Shown: positions 35,801-45,629 of the stretch, piece after piece
Layout of the letters: each line of letters starts with the position of its first letter
How positions within the stretch are numbered: the stretch's first letter is position 1
Origin: Rhyacichthys aspro
Lineage: Eukaryota; Chordata; Actinopteri; Gobiiformes; Rhyacichthyidae
Length of the DNA: 64,000 bases
Reading direction: 5' to 3'
Assembly (NCBI GenBank): GCA_036850595.1
Contig: CM072170.1
Coordinates: 19,328,051 to 19,392,050, forward strand
Position numbers and translations under genes: made by a program
Notes under the pieces: model-generated
The model's database searches: none
Told to the model about the DNA's origin: nothing
Seen by the model: only the letters and a program-made list of their open reading frames with translations

Positions 35801-38800
35801 AGGCTGTTGACGACACTCGTGTTAGAAACAATTTTAACGCCAGTGTTCCCCCCAGCATTTTGTGATTAAGGTGGCCTCCTTGGCAAAACCTGTGAAGACC
35901 CTCTAAAATACGGCAGTGACGTGTCAGCGCGTTACAGTTCTGATCAACACTAAACTCAAAGCCAATCAGGTGTCCTTTACCCGTTGACAAGTGGACGTTT
36001 CACCCACTGCAGTAGCTTTTTCACAACTGCGGCATCTGGCTCAGACGCTGCTCTCGTTTTGTTCTCCGTCACCGGCGCGTAGGTTACGTCAGAGCAAGTC
36101 GGTATCAAGTCGGACACTAATCTAACCGGCATGCACTGCGCACAGATCGAAACTGCGCAGGTCTGGCTCAAGTTGAATGCACCTATTGGCTGCTTCTGCT
36201 TCTTGTGTATTACTGGTGGATCACAAACATGTGGTAGCTTATTACTTCTCCCTTTTGGGAGATGGTGTAACAGCACATGATCAGTATGTTAATAGTTAAG
36301 ACCAGGAATTATACATGATGACAGACCGGTGCCGATTAAATAATAATAATAAAATAATAATAAAAAAAACCCCAACAAATTAATGAGTGCCAGGCTGTCA
36401 TTGGTACTTTTGATTCGATGACTAAATTAGTTGTCGATTATTTTAATAATAGATTTTTATCGATTTAATCAATTAGTTGTTGCACCCCTAATATGCAGGA
36501 GATAATATACAGGAAAACTACACTGGATGTTTTTTTAGGCTGGTGTACTTGCACATGTGTGATTTTTTGAGCATTCGATTCATGTTTACAGGCATCAATT
36601 TACTTAAAATGATAAATGGACATATTAAAGACACACATTTTATCAAAGTTTTTATTAGACTTATTTTGTTTTTTATGCTTTATTAGTACAATAAAAGCAT
36701 AGTTTTGAAACTAAAACAGCCTTTGTTTCTTTAAAATTCACCAACAATTACTACATCTGGTTTAATTGATTAATTCATTCATCTTCTATAGCTTGGTCCC
36801 CGTTGGGGGTCGTGGGTGGCTGAAGCCTATTCCAGCAGCTTTGTGCCTGAACAGTGGCGGGTGAAATATTTTGCATGTCTTTGGGCGGTGGGAGAACCGG
36901 GATAGAACCCACGGTAACAAGGGGAGGACATGCAGACTTCTCAAAGAAATATCGAGTGTCGACCCACAATCTTCTTGCTGTGAAGCAGGACCGTCAATCA
37001 CTCAGCTGCCAGCCCCCCACAGTTTAATTGAAATAAAATTCAATAATTTGATAGTGGCGCCATAAACTCTACTGTACCAAACCAAACCAAAAAACGTGGG
37101 CAAACAAACGAGGTACATATTGAACCATGGAGTAGGTGTATTGTTTGATGGGTGATGGTTATGATTGGTCAGGTTGTATTGAGCTCAGTGGAATAGTGTT
37201 TGAATGAGAGGGGCAGACCCACTTTGCTAAGAAAGTGAATGGGTCTGGTTTGCTTTTCTCTTTAGAAGGCTGTCTGCTATGTTGTTGGGTCGAGTGTTGC
37301 AAATGCCTTTATAAACACAAGGCAGTGTTTTTACTAACCAACCAAAAGAAAAAAAAAGCATTAACTACAAATACTTGAACTCACCAAGAACTACAGGTCG
37401 TGGAGGTGGACTTCACTCACTGTTTTTAAGGACTACTATAACTGCAGGCTTTTATCGTGGCCTCCCATCTCCTCCTTTAAACTTTGTATGTTTGAATTTC
37501 AGTCACACCCGGTCTTGTTTGTAATTATTTATTGTCTCCGAAGTATAACAAAGATTTCATTAAGGATTTTGCTGATCTATTATCTGATGTGATGCCTAAA
37601 TATGACTCAGTCCTAATCGCTGGGGACATGAGCGTTCATTTTTGCTTTTATTTTCGTTTTGTCATATGGTGTGTCTGTTTTTAAAACTGAAGTCGGTGAT
37701 GCCATATTTTCTGGTCATCCACCGATTTTATTTGATGTTTCTCTTCCGTGTTCCACCGCTAAGCAGCGTGCTCCGACTTGTACCTGCCGTTTAATTAAAC
37801 CGTCCACTGCCTTTAATATAGATGTGGTGAACAAGTTTCCTGGCTGCTTAGTTACTGAGGAGTTAACCGATTCTTTTCTGCTGACTTGTCAAAGTGTACT
37901 TGACTCCTGTTGTTCCTCTCACATCCATGCACTATAAGTCTAAATCTGAACCATGGCTTAATGACGCAACACGCTCTTTCAGACAAGAATGTAGAAAGGC
38001 AGAGCGCAAATGGAAAAAGGACTAACTGTAGTTCTTGGTATATACTTAAAGACAGTTGGTGTAGCTACCAAAGAATCATGAGAACGGAAAAGACAAAATA
38101 TTTCTCTAAGATTGTTTTGGAAAATGGCCATAGCCCTTTTTAACACTATAAACTCTGCTCTTAATCCCCCTTTATCATATTACCCTGACGTCTCCCCAGG
38201 GGGATGTGTAAAGTTTCTCCACTTCTTTATAAATGAGATTGAGACAATTACAGATAGCATTTCTCCTTCTCCTGTAGATCCCTCTGTCTCTGTCCAATGT
38301 GGTCCGGGCTTTAATCAGTTTGAACCCATATCTCTAATTTGACTTTAAGATATTGTGAATAAACTGAAGTCCTCCGTCTGCCCCTCTGACATTCTCTTTT
38401 TAAAGAGGCATAGGACAGTATTGGGCCATACATTGAAATTATCATAAACAGCTTCTTGTTTCTGGTGTTGTCCTGTCCTGTGTTAAAGGGGCAATGGTGC
38501 AGCCTTTACTGAAAAAACTAATCTAGATGCCTCAGTTCTCTCCAATTATTGCCCCATCTCAAAGCTTCCATTTATTTCTAAAATTTTGGAAAAGTCTGTT
38601 TTTTAACAGTTGCAATCATTTTTAGATCTGCACTGTTTACTTGAGGTGTTCCAATCAGGTTTTAAAGCTCAGCCCAGCACTGAATCAGCACTTTTAAGGG
38701 TTTTCAATTATCTTTTAATTGCCACTGATTCAGGTGATCCGGCTCTTTTAATGCTTTTAGACCTTTCAGCTGCTTTTTGATACTATCGACCACAACATCC

Positions 38801-41800
38801 TTCTCTCTTGCCTGGAGCACTGTGTAGGAATAAAAAGTACTGGAGTGGTTTAAGTCCTACTTATCTGACAGGAGTACCTCACCTTCAATTCCACTCTCAT
38901 GTGGAGTTCCCCAGGGCTCTATACTTGGGCCAGTTCTTTTTTCTTTGTATTTGTTGCCCCTCTGCTCCATTTTAAGGCGCCACTGAGTTTGTTTTTCACT
39001 TTTATGCAGTCGATACCCAAATCTACCTGTCCCTTAAAAGAAACGAGGGTGGCTCTTCACAAATGTTCATGGACTGCTACAATGAGATCAAAGCTTGGTT
39101 GGCCTCTAACTTTCTTAATTTCAATGAGAGCAAAACAAAAACAATGATTTTTAGCCCCAGCAGTGCCTCTCCTCCTCCACAGATGATCCTGGGCCCATTA
39201 GAACAATATGTAAAGCCCCTAGTGTCAAACCTTGGTGTTAAATGGACTGTGATTTTTAAATAGGATAAACACATTCATTTGGTTGTAAAGTCCAGCTTTT
39301 TTCTGTTAAGGCTCCTCTCTAAAGCTTCTCTGTCTTGTTTACAGTTGTTTCAAAATGCAGCTGCCAGACTCCTTACCAGAACATGTAAATGAGACCACAT
39401 CACTCCACTCCTATGCACACTTTAATAGCTGCCTGTCCAATTTAGAATTGATTTTAAAATTTGTTTTTAAAGGCCTTCATGGTTCAGCACCACAGTATAT
39501 TACCGGTCTTTTAAAGATACAGTGGCATGAAAAAGTATCTGAAGCTTTTGGAATTTCTCACATTTCTGCATAAAATCACCATCAAATGTGATCTGATCTT
39601 TGTCAAAATCACACAGATGAAAAAACAGTGTCTGCTTTAACTCAAACCACCCAAACATTTATAGGTTTTCATATTTTTAATGAGGATAACATGCAAACAA
39701 TGATAAAAGGGGGAGGAATAAGTAACTGAACCATCACATTTAATATCTGGTTGCCCCTCCTTTGGCAGCAATAACTTCAACCGGACGCTTCCTGTAGTTG
39801 CAGATCAGTCTGGCACATCGATCAGGATCAATCTTGGACCATTCCTCTTTACAAAACTGCTGCAGTTCAGTCAGATTCCTGGGATGTCTGGCATGAATCG
39901 CTGTCTTGAGGCATCTCAATGGGGTTCAAGTCAGGACTTTGACTTTGCCACTCCAGAATGTGTATTTTGTTCTTCTGAAACCATTCTGATGTTGATTTAC
40001 TTCTGTGTTTTGGATCATTGTCCTGTCACAGCATCCATCCTCTTTTTAGCTTCAACTGTCTGACAGACGGCCTCAGCTTTTCCTGCAAAACATCCTGATA
40101 AACTTTTGAATTCATTTTTCCATTAATGATTGCAAGTTGTCCAGGCCCTGAGGCAGCAAAACAGCCCCAAACCATGATGCTCCCTCCACCATGCTTCACG
40201 GTGGGGATGAGGTGTTGATGTTGGTGAGCTGTTCCATTTTTCCTCCACACATGACGTTGTGTGTTCCTCCCAAACAATTCAACTTTAGTTTCATCAGTCC
40301 ACAAAATATTTTGTCAGAAGTTCTGTGGAGTGTCCAAGTGACGAACATTGAACGTGACATTTGACAGGGGCTCCCCCCCATAACCACGGTTAGTCGGATG
40401 CACAGAATATTGACGCCATATTTTGTAAGCTTTAGCAGACACAGGTTCTTTACCTCGAGTATTCTGCGCTGAACGGCGCATTTTTGGTGGACGGCCTCTT
40501 CTTGGGAGAGAAGCAACAGTGCCAAACTCTTCATTTGTAGACAATTTCTCTAACTGTGGATTGATGAACATCCAGACTTTTAGAGATGGTTTTGTAACCT
40601 TTCCCAGCTTTATACAAATCAACAATTCTTGATCGCAGGTCTTCAGAGAGCTTTTTTGAGTGAGCCATGGTGCACATCAGACAATGCTTCTCATCAAGAC
40701 ACAGTTCTTACCAGGTGTGTGTTTTATAGTGGGCAGGGCAGCTTTAAGCCACTCCTCTGTGATTGGACACACCCCTGACTTAAATTGTTTGTTTGGTATT
40801 AATTGCTCTCAAAGTCTCCTTAGGCAGAAGGTTTAGTTACTTATTCCTCCCCCTTCTGTCACTGTTTGCATGTTATCCTCATTAAAAATATGAAAACCTA
40901 TAAATGTTTGGGTGGCTTTAGTTAAAGCAGACACTGTTTTTTCATCTGTGTGATTTTGACAAAGATCAGATTACATTTGATGGTGATTTTATGCAGAAAT
41001 GTGAGAAATTCCAAAAGCTTCAGATACTTTTTCATGCCACTGTACACTGACCAACTGTTCCTGGTTCCCCCTAAAACGAGGCTGAAGAGATGAGGGGATA
41101 GGTCATTTTTGGCGGCAGCTCCTAAACTTTTGAACTACCTGCCTCTTCAGGTCAGACTGGCCCCAAGTCTACCTGTTTTTAAATCTCATCTTTAAGACTC
41201 TTTTTACTTCTTGGCCTTTGAACCAGCTTGAGCTTTTCTTTCTTTTTTAATATTTTATTGTGTTTACAAATTCAGTTTTTATCTTATTGTTGTGGGTTCT
41301 TCTATTTATTTGATGTATTTTATTGCTCTGTGTGTTCTTTATTTATTGCTCTGTGTGTTATTTAATGTACAGCACTTTGGTCAACCTAGTTGCACTAGTG
41401 TGCACACTTTTAGAGGCATTATTGCATGTAGGACATCAATGATAATGTCATGAAATAAACCTGTAAACAAAGTGTAAAAAACCTTTTAGTCCTTTATGAC
41501 TAATTTACTGAGTTTTGTACCTTTTTTTCTTTTAGTCTATTGAAGACTTTGTCACAAACCTTGAGAGCTCAGCAGAGGTGTGTGGTTTCATGCTGAGGAA
41601 GGGAGACAAGAAAAAGGAAAGGTAATGGAAAAATATTTTTAATTAGTGTGTGACTTGGGTTGTTTATACTTTTGTGTGGCTGTGTTGTTTGTAGACAGAC
41701 ACTGTTCCTACATCGACAGGCTCTGATGGACCAGCTGAAGGACACTGAAGACCCAGCTCTGGTCCTACACCTCACCAGTGTACTGCTGTTTCAGGCCTGT

Positions 41801-43644
41801 ACCCACTGTATGCTGCATGCCCCGGGCCGCTGTGTGCCCCAGATCATCGGCACACTCACCGGACGCATACCCTCAGTACGTCTCAAACTCATAAAATAAC
41901 AAGGAGAGACTTAAAGGGGAACTCTGAAACTTTTAGAAACTTTTAAAATGTGATGGTTCTTGATGGGACAGGAGATCAGTAGAGTCATGCCTATATCTGG
42001 CTATAACTTTCCTGTCCCAGGGACAGGGACTTATTGCGAGATTATGTGAGTGACGCACTCTACGCTGAACTGCGCATATAAAAGAAATAGGCCAATACAC
42101 TGGGCCCTAGCAGAGTCGTATTTGTACAAAATACTCTAAAATAACCCTACTTCTTCAGAAGACATGATTCTTCCAATATTTCCAGCTTGGGTGGTATTCC
42201 ACAGAATAGCTGAGGGGTATTAAAAGTATTAAAAAGGTATTAAATTCATAAGGGCCAAATGTAAGGCCTTAGAGGTCTTAAATTCATGCAGAGGTATTAC
42301 ATTTCCAGCATATAGATCTTATGTTTTGCAGCTCATTAATAGGATTTCATTTGTCCTCTTACACTAGGCTAATGTCATCAAAAATAGCCTTTAATTTCTC
42401 TTAATTTATTTCTAATTAATGCGGTATTACAACATAGACCATGCGTCTCCAACTTGAGGTCCATGGCCCAAATGTGGTCTTTGTGAATTAGGCTATATCT
42501 GGTCCTTATTTCATTAAAAATTATATCGTTTTAAAAAATAAATACAGGTGAAAATGCAAAAAAAAGGCTAAATAATTTTGACTTGAAGGAAAGGTAGTAT
42601 ATACCCTTGTGTTTGTGAAAGCAATTTTATGTTTGGTTTTTTTTTTTGTTTTTTTTTACATAAAATGTATGTAATTTTTATTGTAGGAAGAAGTTTTTAG
42701 AGCTGTGCAATAATGAAATAGTTATAACACATTAACTACTCTGTCAGTGACAAGATCAAGAGTGAGAAGAGCTTTAGCCTGCCTAGTGACTCACTACCAC
42801 TTGAGTTGAAATGTTGTTGAATTGCTGCACTTTATTTTAAAATTCCTAGCATTCTATGTGGTTTTTTTTTTTACATTTAAAACCCTATTTAAAAGTGTGT
42901 ATATTCTAAATTTATTTATCCCGTGATACTGGCCTTAAATTTCATTTTCAAGTGGCTGAGTGGGATAAAGGTAATAAAGTCTTAAATTTTACAAGACAAA
43001 ACCACCACACAAATGGTCGTCACTGTTTATAACCGACAAAATTAAATAGATTAAAATCTGTATCTATTGTATTATTTCTTTTCCATCAAGCTACATTTGT
43101 TAATTGCACAAAACAATTTAGGGAATATAGGAAATATTTTAAACATAATAAATAATAATTATTAAAGTCAAATAGAGTTTTAGAAATTTAGAGGTTCTTT
43201 TCTAAATTGAAATGGACAGAATTTTAAGGGAAATGATTTTTAAAGAACAGAGAGCTGTGTTTTCACATAAGAGCTCTCCTTGAGCAGCATTAACTCACTG
43301 GTGTCTTCATTTGTGGAGTCTATAAATGTTGACAACACTTGATTATTTGAGCTGTGGCTTATTTCTGTCTGTTTGGAGGTGCTGTTGATGGTCAAAGAGG
43401 TGTTGCTTGTGTGTTTGTTGTTAACTGTGTGTCCATGTGGCAGGAACAGCAGCAGTTGTTGGCATCCTACCAGAGCCTGGTGGTGAAGCAGCTGGTGAGC
43501 CAGAGCCAGAAAAAAGACGAGGAGGTGGGGGACAGAGAGCAGGATCAGATGGACGAGGAGACCAAGGCTATACGAACCCAAGTCCTGGCTCTGACGTCAC
43601 AGGTCAAAGAGCTGGTGCTGTACCAGAAGAAGATGGAGGAATAA
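23768..43644 (+). CDS. ufl1: UFL1, E3 UFM1-protein ligase 1 (19 coding exons, complete)
   Basis: The spliced product is 791 residues (human UFL1 is 794), recognised by similarity along its whole length. Exons: 23768-23844, 24108-24253, 24363-24391, 25398-25495, 25575-25689, 25774-25904, 27330-27388, 27472-27618, 28297-28472, 29406-29585, 29883-30009, 31776-31898, 34368-34488, 34564-34730, 35230-35360, 35440-35520, 41536-41621, 41695-41875, 43444-43644. All junctions are GT-AG and the phases agree. The start ATG has A at -3 and G at +4. In the family, UFL1 is the scaffold-type ligase that, with DDRGK1 and CDK5RAP3 at the ER membrane, transfers UFM1 from UFC1 to substrates such as ribosomal protein RPL26; it lacks RING or HECT domains. 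Visible here are the conserved N-terminal helical/winged-helix part (about residues 1-300), a basic patch at 446-456 followed by an acidic run at 457-463, and a helical C-terminal half. No stops or frameshifts interrupt it, so it looks functional. Confidence 0.96.
24108..24253 (+). CDS. ufl1: UFL1 exon 2 (residues 26-75)
   Basis: The acceptor is CCACAG and the donor GTAAGT. It encodes LSERNCIEI followed by VVHTLDGKEYITPAQI, a highly conserved UFL1 segment. The last base begins a Gly codon that is shared with exon 3. Confidence 0.95.
24363..24391 (+). CDS. ufl1: UFL1 micro-exon 3 (residues 75-84)
   Basis: This 29-base exon encodes RVNIVDLQQ between acceptor TTCATAG and donor GTGTGT. It is too short for ORF scans, but the phase and the match to the family are exact. 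Confidence 0.93.
24620..24760 (+). repeat. hAT-like fragment in UFL1 intron 3
   Basis: GTGGTCCCCAACATTTTTAA followed by CCACGGGGCGGT resembles the terminal part of hAT elements (CAGTGGTCCCCAACC type). No second end was found. Confidence 0.4.
25398..25495 (+). CDS. ufl1: UFL1 exon 4 (residues 85-117)
   Basis: The exon starts after CTTCCAG and encodes TINVDWIHVENRASDIAKS and then LVLGQLID. Its donor is GTGAGT, and the Asp codon is split with exon 5. Confidence 0.95.
25575..25689 (+). CDS. ufl1: UFL1 exon 5 (residues 117-155)
   Basis: It encodes AYLDRLAEEVNDKLQEAGL and SIAELCKSCDLPGDFLIE. The acceptor is GTGTGCAG and the donor GTGAGC; it ends in phase 0. Confidence 0.95.
25774..25904 (+). CDS. 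ufl1: UFL1 exon 6 (residues 156-199)
   Basis: It encodes ELSKRLGNLIQGEMDQYNRG and then FVARHKARIQGLFSAIT. The acceptor is TTGGCAG and the donor GTAAGC. It ends two bases into an Arg codon. Confidence 0.95.
26444..26637. mobile_element. 194-bp palindromic hAT-type MITE (UFL1 intron 6)
   Basis: Inverted ends CAGTGGT...ACCACTG extend inward through GCTCTGCACAGTTTAGCTTC and its complement. The flanks GTATAAGT (26436-26443) and GTATAAAT (26638-26645) form an 8-bp target duplication with one mismatch, as expected for hAT. Non-coding. Confidence 0.8.
26646..27329. other. Rest of UFL1 intron 6, nothing firm
   Basis: A 135-codon minus-strand open frame (27208-26801) exists but has no recognisable domain. 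I treat it as chance. Confidence 0.4.
27330..27388 (+). CDS. ufl1: UFL1 exon 7 (residues 199-219)
   Basis: This 59-base exon encodes PTPVSSMIGAFGFQEHLLY between acceptor CTTTTGCAG and donor GTAAGA. The last base starts a Ser codon. Confidence 0.93.
27472..27618 (+). CDS. ufl1: UFL1 exon 8 (residues 219-268)
   Basis: It encodes VLEELVNTGRLKGTVVGGRQ and ends FLQQNGYL before donor GTAGGA. The acceptor is taken as GCGCTAG because it restores the conserved Y-S-VLEELV junction. An upstream AG at 27456 would give a different residue run and break the phase. Confidence 0.92.
27720..28010. repeat. Possible MITE fragment in UFL1 intron 8
   Basis: CCCCTTTCACACATGGTTTC, with several TTACCGG/TTACCAG words and GTTCACACAGGC, is typical of fish miniature elements. 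The ends are not clear. Confidence 0.35.
28297..28472 (+). CDS. ufl1: UFL1 exon 9 (residues 268-326)
   Basis: It encodes FDALVRLGIPDPCSYIKKRY and then GQALVDQVEASVEEAVSS. The acceptor is CTGCAG and the donor GTCTGA, a weaker GT donor. It ends in phase 0. Confidence 0.94.
28473..29405. other. UFL1 intron 9, no element recognised
   Basis: An A-rich run lies near 29356-29372, just upstream of the exon-10 acceptor. Nothing else stands out. Confidence 0.4.
29406..29585 (+). CDS. ufl1: UFL1 exon 10 (residues 327-386)
   Basis: This 180-base, 60-codon exon encodes PLLPSCLSMEDMGMLINHAM and then VVVSEKFVSSCLSLFDEA. The acceptor is CTCTTTAG and the donor GTACAA. Confidence 0.94.
29883..30009 (+). CDS. 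ufl1: UFL1 exon 11 (residues 387-429)
   Basis: It encodes EVKSNPVFLITEEDLKQASM and ends with a Lys/Glu-rich run before donor GTTTGA. That donor departs from the consensus but keeps the phase. The acceptor is TTTTTTCAG. Confidence 0.92.
30010..31775. other. UFL1 intron 11, no element recognised
   Basis: AT-rich, with several short open frames that have no domain. No clear repeat ends are visible. Confidence 0.4.
31776..31898 (+). CDS. ufl1: UFL1 exon 12 (residues 429-470)
   Basis: It encodes a Gly-rich stretch, then a basic patch RIRKTKKKGRK (residues 446-456) and acidic DEDSDDE (457-463). This matches the low-complexity linker of vertebrate UFL1. The acceptor is TTCCCAG and the donor GTATGA. 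Confidence 0.93.
32026..34115 (-). mobile_element. Ty3/gypsy relic with integrase ahead of RT (UFL1 intron 12)
   Basis: On the minus strand the order is: a gag-like piece at about 34108-34033 (YRQRFPEPDQQLGETLQEFF); the integrase N-terminal zinc region at 33581-33351 (NQWPGHLGFKKTYDKVAWPS); the integrase core at 33211-32924 (TPYHQQTDGLMERSKRTLKS); then RT at 32415-32026 (GVIEPLTRVRSNPAVLFIKK, KVNAQSKFDAYPLQRLDDL). RT after integrase is the domain order of Gmr1-like Ty3/gypsy elements, not the usual RT-RH-IN. Many stops and frameshifts are present; it is inactive. It is antisense to UFL1. Confidence 0.75.
34368..34488 (+). CDS. ufl1: UFL1 exon 13 (residues 470-510)
   Basis: It encodes FMAQDEIIVVLEQRLTDCPE and then ILSELAEHLVR. 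The acceptor is TTGCTAAG and the donor GTAATT. It follows intron 12, which carries the gypsy relic. Confidence 0.93.
34564..34730 (+). CDS. ufl1: UFL1 exon 14 (residues 510-566)
   Basis: It encodes PLTKAYQEVLRTVFMSSSNS and then KDLQEEIANLYNNIRLFEKG, a very conserved stretch. The acceptor is TTTATAG and the donor GTAACT. Intron 13 is only 75 bases. Confidence 0.95.
35017..35092 (+). repeat. L2-type 3' UTR fragment
   Basis: AGGGAGAACCAATAATGAGG and GGATCCACTCCCAGGGCAGA-type words match the 3' region of the LINE at 54400-54450, in the same orientation. Confidence 0.55.
35230..35360 (+). CDS. ufl1: UFL1 exon 15 (residues 566-609)
   Basis: It encodes ETQVHIAKHVLKTLCTDVAN and ends MMMSVENPSSITYE. 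The acceptor is TTGTTGTAG and the donor GTAAGT. Confidence 0.94.
35440..35520 (+). CDS. ufl1: UFL1 exon 16 (residues 610-636)
   Basis: This 27-codon exon encodes VRLKILGKLPEETKGPLMKL. It is flanked by acceptor TTGCCTCAG and donor GTGAGT. The following intron is about 6 kb and is filled by mobile elements. Confidence 0.94.
35800..36240 (+). repeat. Dispersed repeat Y, copy 1 (hAT-like end)
   Basis: It begins with a CCAGTGTTCCCCCCAGCATT-type hAT end near 35840. It continues with GATCAACACTAAACTCAAAG and CTAACCGGCATGCACTGCGC, shared with the copies at 44868 and 45630. Confidence 0.55.
36385..36492. repeat. hAT-type terminal fragment
   Basis: TTAATCAATTAGTTGTTGCA followed by CCCCTAA is the reverse of a common hAT end (TAGGGGTGCAACAACTAAT). 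The opposite end was not located. Confidence 0.45.
36776..37019 (-). repeat. Fish SINE, reverse copy (UFL1 intron 16)
   Basis: The minus strand reads from GGGGGGCTGGCAGCTGAGTG through CTGCTTCACAGCAAGAAGAT, CCAAAGACATGC and GAAGATGAATGAATT. It is the same family as 61397-61808, with an internal deletion. Confidence 0.7.
39520..41042 (-). mobile_element. Tc1/mariner element, 212-bp inverted ends
   Basis: The ends CAGTGGCATGAAAAAGTATC and its reverse complement bound 1523 bp. The inverted repeats (39520-39731 and 40831-41042) are nearly identical throughout. A TA target duplication is intact on both sides (39518-39519 and 41043-41044). It is inserted into the LINE relic inside UFL1 intron 16. 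Confidence 0.9.
39780..40668 (-). pseudogene. Tc1-type transposase, frameshifted
   Basis: It starts at an ATG at 40668 (MAHSKKLSEDLRSRIVDLYK type N-terminus). A paired-like helix-turn-helix follows, then MWTDETKVELFGRNTQRHVW and GSIMVWGCFAASGPG. The C-terminal catalytic block (NDPKHRSKSTSEWF, QSPDLNPIE) lies near 40010-39915. Several frameshifts separate the blocks, so it is probably inactive, although all three catalytic regions are still recognisable. Confidence 0.8.
41536..41621 (+). CDS. ufl1: UFL1 exon 17 (residues 637-665)
   Basis: It encodes SIEDFVTNLESSAEVCGFML and RKGDKKKE. The acceptor is TTCTTTTAG and the donor GTAATG. The split Arg codon is completed in exon 18. Confidence 0.94.
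41695..41875 (+). CDS. ufl1: UFL1 exon 18 (residues 665-725)
   Basis: It encodes QTLFLHRQALMDQLKDTEDP and then LHLTSVLLFQ and HAPGRCVPQII. The acceptor is GTTTGTAG and the donor GTACGT. Confidence 0.95.
41876..43443. other. UFL1 intron 18, AT-rich, no element recognised
   Basis: A poly-T stretch lies near 42638-42656. Nothing has clear ends. Confidence 0.4.
43444..43644 (+). CDS. ufl1: UFL1 exon 19 (residues 726-791 and stop)
   Basis: The terminal exon encodes EQQQLLASYQSLVVKQLVSQ followed by a charged, Glu/Asp/Lys-rich tail ending KKMEE and TAA. The acceptor is GTGGCAG. The tail is less conserved, as in other vertebrates. Confidence 0.94.
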   Translation, partial: EQQQLLASYQSLVVKQLVSQSQKKDEEVGDREQDQMDEETKAIRTQVLALTSQVKELVLYQKKMEE

Positions 43645-44465
43645 CCATATCTAACCATCTTAGAGTCTAGTAGTGCAAAGCTGCCCAATCAGTGGCTAGA
43701 CTGTGATTTTTATTTACCCATGTGGATGTAATTCTAAATTATTCCAGTGTGGGATGTCACCTGTTTACCCAATGAAATCCTCAATGAGGCCCTTGTGTCT
43801 ATTAATTAAAATCTCACCTCTTATGTAAAGCTGTCTACTGTCAGATTTGTACACCCACTTGAAAACGTGAAATTTTTCATTTCAATACAAAGCCCCCTGT
43901 ATTCTACCACATAGGATTTCCCGATTATTTAAACCAAGTCACAGTTCGATCATTTTAACCTCTGACAAAGTTGCTTTGTTGATAACGGAAATCAGGGACA
44001 GACAGAGGGTTCACTTGAGTGTGTATAAGGGAAAAGTAACAACTGTATGCTGGTGTGCTGTTGTGCACATCTCTGACACTAGAGGGTACCAGCAACCAAC
44101 ACAACCATGCAAGTTTGGGATGTAGGCATAAACGTGCCTTATCTTTAAAAGTGCTGTTACCAGGTACATAAGTGCTGTTATGTATAACTCTATGGAACAA
44201 TATTGGCTTAGTGAGATAAGTCAATTACTGTCCAAGTCAACAGTCAAAAATGTTGAGCTTTGCACTGTTAACTCCAGCACAGTACAATTCAATTTGGTGG
44301 GCAATGTTTTCAAAAGATGTACAAGACCTTTTCTATGGTCTTTTATATGGATGCTCTTCAGTTGGGTGTTCCAATTCTTCATGAGAAGGGGTGCACAAGA
44401 ACCCTTTGCAGCGTGGATGTAAATAACAGTGCAGTCCTGCCTGACACCTCTTTGTGCAATAAAGC
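43645..44465 (+). promoter_or_regulatory. UFL1 3' UTR region with candidate poly(A) signals
   Basis: An ATTAAA hexamer lies at 43805-43810 and a canonical AATAAA at 44458-44463. Either could end the UFL1 transcript; the sequence alone does not decide between them. Confidence 0.4.
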
Positions 44466-44867
44466 TGAAAATGAATGCATATATTTCCAATTATTAGGGT
44501 GTGCACAAAAACTTCAGTTTATCCCAGCTGCATCAGGTGAAGTGAGTTAATACCAACTTAAACACTGTGTGGATTAAATTAAACATTACATTCTTGTAAT
44601 TTGTGTAGAGCACCACACCCCTATGAGGTGCCTTTTGCCTCTTTGTACAATAAGCCCTTTTAAAATTGTATGCTTCCATAACAAATGCAGAACTTCATGG
44701 TTTGAAGCGTGTGTCTTGAGGAGCAGAAGCCATTGTTACACGCAACGATTGTTCATGGATTATTATAAAAGGATACTGAATGAGTCAAAAAAAAAAAAGA
44801 AAAAAACACCCACACACCAAAACATACAGTTTTGGTGGAAGGTGGAGCTGGGGGGTGGTCTAGCGTG

Positions 44868-45160
44868 TGTGCGTTACGTTTCTGATCAACACTTAACTCA
44901 AAGCCGTTTAGGTGTCCATTACTGGCTGACAAGTCTGCGTTTTAGCATCGTGCAATGAGCTGTGCAACTGCTTGCATGTAGCAAAAGTTGCTTTTTTACA
45001 TATGCAGCTGAAGTTTCTGTTACCGGCGCACCAGAACACCAGAACAAGTGTCACAATGGACACAAATCTTACCGGCGTGCAATGTGCTCCGATTAGGACA
45101 GAGCGAAACAGCACAGGTCTAGATTAAGTCAGACACACTCAATGGCCGCTTCCAATTGCC
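44868..45160 (+). repeat. Dispersed repeat Y, copy 2
   Basis: It shares GCGTTAC, CTGATCAACAC, ACTCAAAGCC, GGTGTCC, TTACCGGCG and GGACACAAATCTTACCGGCG in the same order as the copy at 35930-36240. Confidence 0.6.
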
Positions 45161-45629
45161 AGAATCCTTCCTTCGGAGGTGGCTCCTCAAGAGTTGCGTC
45201 TTCCCAAGCCAAGGCTACATGCTTCAAAGTGGTTGAGCGGCAGCAAGTGTTCTTTTTCTATTTACTACAATTCATTTATAGACCAACGCATTTGATTTCA
45301 AGATTTTTAAATACAGTTTTTAAAAAGCTTTTTAAAAACTTGAGCAATTCAGATTCATTTTGAGCAATTCAAATTCACATATAAGGTATTCAATTTCAGG
45401 GGTACAAATATCAGCCCATACCAAACCAACAAACCACTGACTGAGTAATTTATGAGAAAGCTGAGATTATACTCTTAAAATGTTCGAGTAGGCTATGTAG
45501 GCTTCAATTCCACAAAAAAAGAAATAGATGATTATACATTAATCCATTTGTCTGCTCAGCTGCCACTGCTTACGCTGACAGGACATCATTTACTATCATG
45601 CATTACATGTTTTGTAGTCCATGCAAAGT

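Larger units (their letters stand above)
37380..41400 (+). mobile_element. LINE relic (L2/CR1 group) in UFL1 intron 16
   Basis: Plus-strand pieces run in order: endonuclease remnants near 37500-37640 (a VIIYCLRSITKIS-like run, then a GDMSVH word in place of GDFN-H), then RT at about 38500-39150 (NYCPISKLPFISKILEKS, EVFQSGFKAQPSTESALL, LMLLDLSAAF). C-terminal regions follow at 39330-39510 (LQNAAARLLTRTC-like, HGSAPQYITGLL) and 41045-41200. Many stops and frameshifts are present. A Tc1 element at 39520-41042 cuts it between the APQYITGLL region and its continuation. Confidence 0.75.

Noticed and set aside
45142..45363. 73-codon plus-strand frame near repeat Y
   Set aside because: It lies in and beside the dispersed repeat and shows no conserved motif.
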